A DNA stretch of 64,000 nt from Glandiceps talaboti (taxonomy: Eukaryota > Hemichordata > Enteropneusta > Spengelidae), in assembly GCF_964340395.1 (NCBI RefSeq), contig NC_135569.1, forward strand, positions 472,501 through 536,500, written 5' to 3'. The notes below the pieces were generated by a model. The model was not told the DNA's origin. It saw only the letters and a list, made by a program, of their open reading frames with translations, and searched no databases. The position numbers and the translations under genes were made by a program. This document shows, in pieces, positions 60,801 to 64,000 of this stretch (positions within the stretch are counted from its first letter, which is position 1; every line of letters starts with the position of its first letter).

Positions 60801-63428
60801 TTGGAAGATAAATTTATTACTTGCTATGTTTACTATTTAATTCATTTGGAATTTTTTTTAATATTTGAAATAAAATTTTTATAACTGTTAGAGGGTTGTT
60901 GTTTTTGTATGAGATGAGTGAATTGATTGGAGTGATGAAGTACAATTGTTTTGAAGTGTTTGTGTTTGTTTGTTTGTTGTATTGTTCTCAGTTAGGTTCT
61001 TTATTATTATTTATTACCCCTTTCTTTCCCCTTCCCCCTCCCCAAGTTGTTTGTTCTGCTTTGTTTTCAGCATGGTTCCTAATTATATAAAAATATAAAT
61101 TTCATATTAATTTTATTCATTCATTCATTCATTCTTTCTTTCTGCTAGTTGGAATGTCATCTCGCATGTTAATTTCATAATCTTTTCTTTCTTAATCTTG
61201 TTTTGTTGTGTTTCATTAGGTACATGGATCTCTTCTGTAACTATGGTAACTGCATCTCATTAATTAATGTCATCCCTTTCTTGTCCTGTCTCTGTTAGGT
61301 GTATGATTGGCCGATAACAGGCAGTGCCTCTCAAACTGACAACCAAAATGGGCTGTTTTTTTCTTCCAGAGTCTTGCATCCTAGTTTGTCCAGAACAGCT
61401 TCGTACCCACCTTGTCATGGTAGTATTAATGACGGTTGTCATGGTAGCATTAATAACGGTCTGCCTCCTATCAACTCTTTTGCTTCTAACTCCAGTCGAG
61501 ACGCGGGATATCGCCAGGGCAATGAGAATGGTGGTTATGATGAGACAGACAGTGGTGTGGCATTGCCACCACCTCCCATGCCAAATGGACCCACAATGGT
61601 TGCCGATAGCCAGGGATATTCCCACCAGCCGTCCATCACCCAGGCCCAGCCTCACATGCCAACCACTTCCCTTGGTTTCACACAGTCATCCATTCCTGAC
61701 ATGAGCATACACGGGTACGTATCAACACTCATTTCTTTGTTAGCCATCTACAATTTATTATATCATATAAGTTATTTTCCCTTCAAAATTATTTGACAAA
61801 AATACAACTGTTTGTGTAATATTTGTTTTACACATTTCAACTTTATTTTGGACTAGAATCATAGAAATAATATTTATGACTTGATATTAAAATTGTACTA
61901 CTTTTGCTTCAAAATTATTTGACAAAAATTCTTGTTTTTATGTACAGTTTTGACAAATGTCAACTTTTTTTTAGACTGGAGTGTAAGAAATAATGTTTAT
62001 CTAAGAATTGATGTCAAAATCATTTTGTAAAACTAAAAGTTATGACACTCGCCAAAAATTAAGGAAATTATGGCATTATTATCAGGATATAAGACATGTC
62101 AAGGAATGATAATGTTTTTTGTTTTGGTTCTAATCAGGTGGTTGAATAAACTGGGTTGTGAAAATTACACTGAATCTTTCCGTAAGAAGGGGTATCTGTT
62201 TGTCCACCAGCTGGAGGAGGTTAATATTGAGGTAAGAATAACACCAGGATTGGAAAAAAATATGTGGGTGTAGGATACTACCTGTCACGGAGGTATTCCC
62301 AAGGGAATACACTTACATGTACTAATGATGAATATTTAAGGTATCTTCAGTTATGTCTCTGACATGCTGTATCCTGACTTGTAAAATATCTTGGCCTCAT
62401 TGTATTCATTCAAAACCAGTCAAAACCAGTTGACTCATGTATGGTCCACACTCTCTGTTTATTGTTCTTTACAGACCATCACAGAGTAGTATACTCCCCT
62501 TGAATTCTTGAGAATGATAGATATTCATTTACATAACAATATATTCTTTTTATATGCAAATTCCCCATGGCTCTATCATTATTTGATGGGGGAGAGGGGC
62601 ACACAACTGTTGGAATGTCATAATGAATGAAGGGGATAAAGATGTTCATTAGTTCACAGTGGACCAACAGAACAGTAGACACATTTGTATTCAAACTAGG
62701 GAGTTAAGGTTTGTGGTAGGAATAGTTTTAGACCCTCTATGTTAAACTCAGTTTGTGTCTTTCCCCACAAGTAGATGTTGTTATACACTTGCCAAATATA
62801 GTAGTATATCGATTAGTCGGTGCATATCCACATTCACCCTTTGTGTTACTGCCATAACCATTTACAGTAGCTGTATGTCAGATCATCACATTTATGGCTT
62901 CTATTACAGTCAATAGTATGTGGGAAATAGTCATTTTTTTCCAATTATGAAGAAGTGAATACTAAACACAGGTATATATTTCTACACACTGGTAGAATTT
63001 TTGAATTCAACCTTTTGATAACAATTACATCTGTTTTGTGTCAGTTAATATACCAGTTCAATATTCATTTGTGAGTTAAGAAACAAATACTTTGAATCTC
63101 TGTATCACAGGATCTTGAAGACATGAAGGTATCTCCTCGTCAAAAAGACAAAATATGGAAAGCAATAATTGAATACAAGGCTGCCAATAACTTCAGTGGT
63201 ACACCAAGCATGCTGCGGTCGTCCAGCTCAGCGTCGACAGTCAGTCTACACAGCCAAACATCTATGGACTCACACAGCGTCTATCACGCCACCAGGTTCA
63301 CACTGAAGCAAACATTGTCATTCAAAGTTGATAAAGAAGAGAAAGAACAAACATCTTGTATGGAAGAAAATAAAGAAGTGGAAAAACCACGTAAAATGAC
63401 ACTTAGAGACAGAAACATGAAGCACTAA
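42449..63428 (+). CDS. p63/p73-like: p53-family transcription factor, p63/p73 type (TAD-DBD-TD-SAM-TI), 12 coding exons
   Basis: Joined exons are 42449-42612, 45342-45471, 52473-52642, 55337-55418, 56133-56430, 56761-56866, 57231-57343, 57670-57752, 58143-58255, 61370-61714, 62138-62231 and 63111-63428. They total 2016 nt, 671 residues plus TAA. All introns are GT-AG and every junction keeps frame. Domain order: transactivation segment (F41, W45, L48), S/T/P-rich linker with PPPY (135-138), DNA-binding domain (about 160-345), basic nuclear-import segment (370-373), tetramerisation domain (about 378-412), linker with an 8-residue duplication, SAM domain (about 536-590) and a TI-like C-terminus (601-637). 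Zinc ligands are C233, H236, C295 and C299. The family are nuclear, tetrameric, sequence-specific activators acting in damage response, germline surveillance and differentiation. A SAM domain points to a p63/p73-like rather than vertebrate p53-like form. The start is the first ATG after a splice acceptor, with A at -3, as in TP73 where exon 1 is non-coding. An upstream coding exon cannot be excluded. Confidence 0.95.
42613..45341. other. Intron 1 (between coding exons 1 and 2)
   Basis: GT-AG borders. Besides the candidate microexon I see no feature. Open frames on both strands lack recognisable domains. Confidence 0.8.
45096..45116 (+). CDS. p63/p73-like: Candidate 21-nt microexon between coding exons 1 and 2
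   Basis: A 21-nt segment lies between a good acceptor (AAGTTATTTTCCCAG) and a near-consensus donor (GG followed by GTAAGTATT). Its length is a multiple of three. It enters and leaves in the same phase as the exon 1/exon 2 junction, adding DYLQRRG to the linker after the transactivation motif. No stop is made. It may be constitutive, alternative or a chance pairing of splice sites. Only transcript data can tell. Confidence 0.4.
45342..45471 (+). CDS. p63/p73-like: Coding exon 2: acidic linker after the transactivation motif
   Basis: The acceptor ATATTTTTCAG precedes AAATCTAAC and the donor is GCG followed by GTAGGT. The first base completes GGA (Gly55), then 43 codons (residues 56-98) follow and the exon ends in phase 0. 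The peptide begins [20 protein letters not shown] and is acidic and glutamine-rich. It contains no domain I can name. Its position corresponds to the p63/p73 segment between the first transactivation motif and the linker, where a second activation element can lie. The PLDFSFSE stretch resembles such a hydrophobic/acidic patch, but this is inference. Confidence 0.85.
47411..47468. mobile_element. Single arm of the 8775-8907 foldback element
   Basis: CACAGACTTGTCTTGGTGTT and TATCTCAAGAAGCTCTCTAG match the left arm of the 8.8-kb element. The other arm is missing. Confidence 0.55.
49754..49816 (+). CDS. p63/p73-like: Candidate delta-N-type first coding exon (alternative promoter)
   Basis: The ATG at 49754 opens 21 codons ([17 protein letters not shown]...) ending exactly at a GTAAAT donor in phase 0. 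An in-frame TAA lies just upstream (49745-49747). The segment sits in the 7-kb intron before coding exon 3, which also starts in phase 0, so splicing would give a product lacking the FxxxWxxL motif. In vertebrate TP63 the delta-N first exon lies in the equivalent intron and joins the equivalent exon. The peptide does not resemble the vertebrate delta-N leader. A CpG-richer patch follows at about 49980-50280. No TATA box or initiator was identified with confidence. Confidence 0.25.
49970..50314 (-). other. Unidentified 114-codon open frame in a CpG-richer patch
   Basis: It begins [15 protein letters not shown]. The CpG content is clearly above the flanks. No domain is recognised. It could be an old element fragment, an antisense exon or part of an internal promoter region. 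Confidence 0.15.
52473..52642 (+). CDS. p63/p73-like: Coding exon 3: S/T/P-rich linker with a PPPY motif
   Basis: The acceptor is TTTCTTTCTTCAG and the donor AG followed by GTAAGT. The exon encodes residues 99-154, with the split codon AG|T giving Ser155. Composition is strongly S/T/P-rich ([17 protein letters not shown], then [10 protein letters not shown]). PPPY at 135-138 fits the PPxY consensus bound by WW domains such as those of YAP and of ITCH/NEDD4-type ligases. In vertebrate p63/p73 the best known PPxY motifs lie in the C-terminal half. The exon ends TVPSS and continues as TDY, matching the family pattern VIPS(N/S)TDYPG just before the DNA-binding domain. Confidence 0.92.
53998..54073 (+). 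repeat. Purine-rich GGGATG/GGGATGAGAT repeat
   Basis: About 75 bp of G runs (GGGAGGGGGGAGTGGGGATG and similar), with several groups of three or more G, lie inside intron 3 on the coding strand. Confidence 0.9.
54649..54933. mobile_element. hAT-like non-autonomous element, copy 2 (uninterrupted)
   Basis: Perfect 15-bp terminal inverted repeats CAGGGCTCCAAATTA and TAATTTGGAGCCCTG. The flanks ATCCTTAG and GACCTTAC share CCTTA and may be a decayed 8-bp target duplication. The interior matches 26837-27070 plus 28689-28711. Confidence 0.8.
55337..55418 (+). CDS. p63/p73-like: Coding exon 4: entry into the DNA-binding domain
   Basis: The acceptor is CATTTCTTACAG and the donor ACG followed by GTAAGT. 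The exon encodes residues 156-182. [13 protein letters not shown] aligns with the p63/p73 TDYPGPHSFDVSF start of the immunoglobulin-like core. The end, [10 protein letters not shown], aligns with the conserved KSATWTYS, and the next exon supplies YS. The exon ends in phase 0. Confidence 0.93.
55419..56132. repeat. Intron 4 with a tandem duplication of about 120 bp
   Basis: CACAAACTTTTCATCAGA and TTGATGCATCAAATGTGGAA recur at about 55430-55675 in two full copies and one partial copy. The first copy begins about 10 bp after the exon 4 donor. Confidence 0.8.
56133..56430 (+). CDS. p63/p73-like: Coding exon 5: DNA-binding domain core, first zinc ligands
   Basis: The acceptor is TTCTTCTCACAG and the donor AAG followed by GTAAAG. 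The exon encodes residues 183-281 plus one base. Family signatures in order are [45 protein letters not shown] and [11 protein letters not shown]233 and H236 correspond to the human p53 zinc ligands C176 and H179, and R232 corresponds to R175. The residues match p63/p73-like invertebrate proteins ([17 protein letters not shown]) better than vertebrate p53. The split codon G|TT gives Val282. Confidence 0.97.
56761..56866 (+). CDS. p63/p73-like: Coding exon 6: DNA-binding domain, second zinc ligands and L3 loop
   Basis: The acceptor is TTTTTTATTCACAG and the donor GA followed by GTAAGT. The exon encodes Val282 to Lys316 plus two bases of Asp317. [14 protein letters not shown] places zinc ligands C295 and C299 (human p53 C238 and C242), G302 (G245) and the DNA-contact arginines R305 and R306 (R248 and R249). 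All are intact, so sequence-specific DNA binding is expected. Confidence 0.97.
57032..57165. mobile_element. Interspersed repeat, copy 2, inside intron 6
   Basis: It matches 14110-14240 over about 130 bp and ends about 65 bp before the exon 7 acceptor. The minus-strand frames here are not genes. Confidence 0.65.
57231..57343 (+). CDS. p63/p73-like: Coding exon 7: end of the DNA-binding domain, H2 helix
   Basis: The acceptor is GTTGTTGTTTACAG and the donor GAG followed by GTAAGT. The exon encodes Asp317 to Arg354 plus one base of Gly355. GTVLGRR and [13 protein letters not shown] match the last strands and the H2 helix. R329 corresponds to human p53 R273, C331 to C275, R336 to R280, D337 to D281 and R338 to R282. 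The exon ends in a proline-rich, basic stretch ([11 protein letters not shown]) that starts the hinge to the tetramerisation domain. Confidence 0.97.
57670..57752 (+). CDS. p63/p73-like: Coding exon 8: hinge and nuclear-localisation segment
   Basis: The acceptor is TGTATTTTATACAG and the donor ACG followed by GTAAGT. After completing Gly355 it encodes residues 356-382 in phase 0. SKRRKGDDD (369-377) aligns with the KKRRSPDDE-type nuclear import signal of p63, and IYTLT begins the first strand of the tetramerisation domain. An (AATC)n microsatellite starts within about 10 bp of the donor. Confidence 0.94.
57759..57822. repeat. (AATC)n microsatellite at the exon 8 donor
   Basis: About 15 tetranucleotide repeats begin directly after GTAAGTCC. 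Confidence 0.97.
57900..58105. repeat. Four copies of a 50-60-bp repeat in intron 8
   Basis: The unit contains TGTTGTATAGCAAGCTCTGA and TTGGTTGAAATCCACC. The array ends about 40 bp before the exon 9 acceptor. Confidence 0.85.
58143..58255 (+). CDS. p63/p73-like: Coding exon 9: tetramerisation domain
   Basis: The acceptor is TTTTCTCCCTACAG and the donor ACA followed by GTAAGT. The exon encodes residues 383-419 plus CA of codon 420. [20 protein letters not shown] aligns with the p63/p73 strand-turn-helix, followed by [12 protein letters not shown] like the second helix found in p63/p73 but not p53. The exon ends two bases into a codon, the same phase I recall for the vertebrate p63 exon from which the alpha and gamma ends diverge. 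Reading through the donor gives CAG TAA, so intron retention would stop translation immediately after the domain. Confidence 0.96.
58256..61369. other. Intron 9 (3.1 kb) holding candidate alternative ends
   Basis: Apart from the gamma-like exon, a second possible terminal exon starts at 59482 (acceptor GAATTGTTTCAG; frame [17 protein letters not shown], then stop) with AATAAA at 59707-59712. A 14-bp triplication (GAGCTATGTTTT) lies at 58645-58680. An alternative acceptor at 61299 leads to an early stop. Confidence 0.6.
58457..58571 (+). CDS. p63/p73-like: Candidate gamma-like alternative terminal exon
   Basis: A good acceptor (TTTTATCCTGTTTTTAG) lies 200 bp after exon 9. Joined to the CA of exon 9, it reads Q, then 37 basic/serine-rich codons ([18 protein letters not shown]...) and TAA at 58569-58571. 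This would give a protein without SAM or TI segments, like the vertebrate gamma form whose terminal exon also follows the tetramerisation exon. The tail is similar in length to the vertebrate gamma tail but I see no convincing residue similarity. The AATAAA at 58514-58519 lies before the stop and cannot serve this exon. A later one lies at 59707-59712. Confidence 0.33.
61370..61714 (+). CDS. p63/p73-like: Coding exon 10: low-complexity linker before the SAM domain
   Basis: The acceptor CTGTTTTTTTCTTCCAG is the only one here that restores frame. The first A completes CAA (Gln420) with exon 9, followed by 114 codons (421-534) and GG of Gly535. The donor is GG followed by GTACGT. The region is rich in S, G, N and P. 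It contains a 24-bp tandem duplication (61413-61436 and 61437-61460) encoding CHGSINDG and CHGSINNG, and LPPPPMPNG. The PPPPYP motif that precedes SAM in vertebrate p63 is absent. The reading frame is open upstream to 61299, but the AG at 61297-61298 would put the join out of frame. Confidence 0.9.
61780..62040. repeat. Two to three copies of the 25.7-kb AT-rich repeat, in intron 10
   Basis: CAAAATTATTTGACAAAAAT, CAACTTTATTTTGGACT and AATCATAGAAATAATATTTA match the array at 25660-26140. Confidence 0.75.
62138..62231 (+). CDS. p63/p73-like: Coding exon 11: first half of the SAM domain (94 nt)
   Basis: The acceptor is GGTTCTAATCAG and the donor GAG followed by GTAAGA. After completing Gly535 it encodes residues 536-566 in phase 0. 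[19 protein letters not shown] and HQLEEVNIE align with the p63 SAM pattern FLARLGCSSCLDYFTTQGL...IEHYSMD. Both exon borders fall at the same places as in vertebrate p63. The length of 94 nt equals what I recall for vertebrate exon 13. Skipping it gives GILKT and a stop, a short beta-like end. Confidence 0.95.
62232..63110. other. Intron 11
   Basis: GT-AG borders. A short direct repeat (TCAAAACCAG twice) lies at about 62410. Nothing else is recognised. Confidence 0.8.
63111..63428 (+). CDS. p63/p73-like: Coding exon 12: second half of SAM, TI-like segment, C-terminal tail and stop
   Basis: The acceptor is CTCTGTATCACAG. The exon encodes residues 567-671 and ends in [23 protein letters not shown] completes SAM (vertebrate p63: DLASLKIPEQFRHAIWKGI). 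[12 protein letters not shown] (601-612) and [12 protein letters not shown] (626-637) align closely with the p63 TI region (LRTPSGASTVSV and VRFTLRQTISF), which in vertebrates holds the alpha isoform inactive. The tail is charged (KEEKEQ, EEN, EKPRK) and lacks the vertebrate IKEE SUMO-acceptor end. FKVD (637-640) is a weak fit to a SUMO site. Confidence 0.95.
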   Translation, partial: DLEDMKVSPRQKDKIWKAIIEYKAANNFSGTPSMLRSSSSASTVSLHSQTSMDSHSVYHATRFTLKQTLSFKVDKEEKEQTSCMEENKEVEKPRKMTLRDRNMKH

Positions 63429-64000
63429 GTAACACTCAATTTTGGAGCTGTAACCCCGTTTCTTGGGAATATGCTCACCACATGTGTTTTTATGGACCAA
63501 ACCACTTCAAACTCCTGGGGGTTTAAGTGTAAAAAAAAAATCATGTGAATGGATGAAAAGATTGAAAGTAAGCCATTCAAAAAAGTCAGAATGCGTTTCG
63601 CTGAATATTAGCGCAACACAGAAAAGTGATCATCCAAGGAATTTCTCAAAATTTGTATATTTCTACCCTGTCGACCATTTTGGAAAATATTTGTTTTTTT
63701 GTTGCCTACGTAGATTTTAAAAGACTTGTAAGCCCTTTTTGTGTCACAATCTGCCAGGAGTTTTAATTTCATTGCTCGGTTACTTTTGTTGTACAGTGAC
63801 AGAGATGATGTTAGTACATTGTCATTGTTATTTTTGTTTTTTATGTTACCATGGTAACAACTGTAATTAGATATCTGTTACTGTTTGTGAGTTGTTGTAT
63901 TGTAGCCTCAAATGCTATCCTGATTTATCCAACCATGATACTTTGGACCAAAAGTTGCAACATTTAATGATTGACAATTTTAGCATTTGTTTGGATGTGT
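63429..64000 (+). other. 3' UTR, incomplete in this window
   Basis: This AT-rich sequence follows the TAA. I find no AATAAA or ATTAAA before the window ends, so the cleavage site of the long isoform probably lies beyond 64000. A short open frame at 63463-63720 is of chance quality. Confidence 0.6.

Noticed and set aside
61299-61369. 5' extension of coding exon 10 (frame [12 protein letters not shown])
   Set aside because: The frame is open, but the acceptor at 61298 is out of phase with exon 9 and gives an early stop. The acceptor at 61369 is stronger and restores frame.
63367-63376. AATAAA as the polyadenylation signal of the gene
   Set aside because: It lies within the coding part of the last exon, before the stop codon.

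Overview
The window looks like AT-rich DNA from a bilaterian, probably marine, invertebrate. Genes are sparse, introns have GT-AG borders, CpG is depleted outside short patches, and there are many minisatellites, microsatellites and short non-autonomous transposons. The one recognisable gene, on the + strand in the last third, is a p53-family gene of the p63/p73 type. Its residues (for example [14 protein letters not shown] around the zinc site) fit lophotrochozoan or invertebrate-deuterostome members. The exact phylum cannot be fixed from this sequence alone.

Gene layout. Twelve coding exons run from the ATG at 42449 to the TAA at 63428 and join in frame to 2016 nt (671 residues plus stop). 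Exon 1 carries an FxxxWxxL transactivation motif. Exons 2 and 3 are an S/T/P-rich linker with a PPPY motif. Exons 4 to 7 form the DNA-binding domain with all four zinc ligands and the main DNA-contact arginines. Exon 8 is a basic nuclear-import segment, exon 9 the tetramerisation domain and exon 10 a low-complexity linker. Exons 11 and 12 form a SAM domain followed by a segment resembling the p63/p73 transactivation-inhibitory (TI) region and a charged tail. Exon phases around the tetramerisation and SAM exons match what I recall of vertebrate TP63/TP73. Possible isoform-generating parts are a 21-nt in-phase microexon (45096-45116), a delta-N-like first exon (49754-49816), a gamma-like terminal exon (58457-58571) and a 94-nt SAM exon whose skipping would give a beta-like end. 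These are predictions, not observed transcripts.

Region 1-42 kb has no exon I can recognise. It is either upstream intergenic DNA or a large 5' intron of the same gene. A CpG-richer patch around 5.0-6.3 kb ends a possible 5' non-coding exon at 5815. The rest is unique AT-rich sequence broken by tandem arrays (4.3, 6.9, 7.8-8.6, 9.5, 10.5, 13.1, 16.9, 18.5, 18.8, 21.0, 21.9, 29.4, 31.4, 33.2 and 41.6 kb), foldback elements (8.8 and 34.0 kb) and MITE-like elements (16.1, 16.4, 23.9 and 30.0 kb). A nested insertion lies at 26.8-28.7 kb: a TTAA-flanked piggyBac-like element of about 1.6 kb sits inside a CAGGGCTCC-ended hAT-like element. A second, uninterrupted copy of the host element lies in intron 3 at 54.6-54.9 kb and serves as the empty-site reference.

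I see no rRNA gene, no intact tRNA gene, no CRISPR array and no viral gene.
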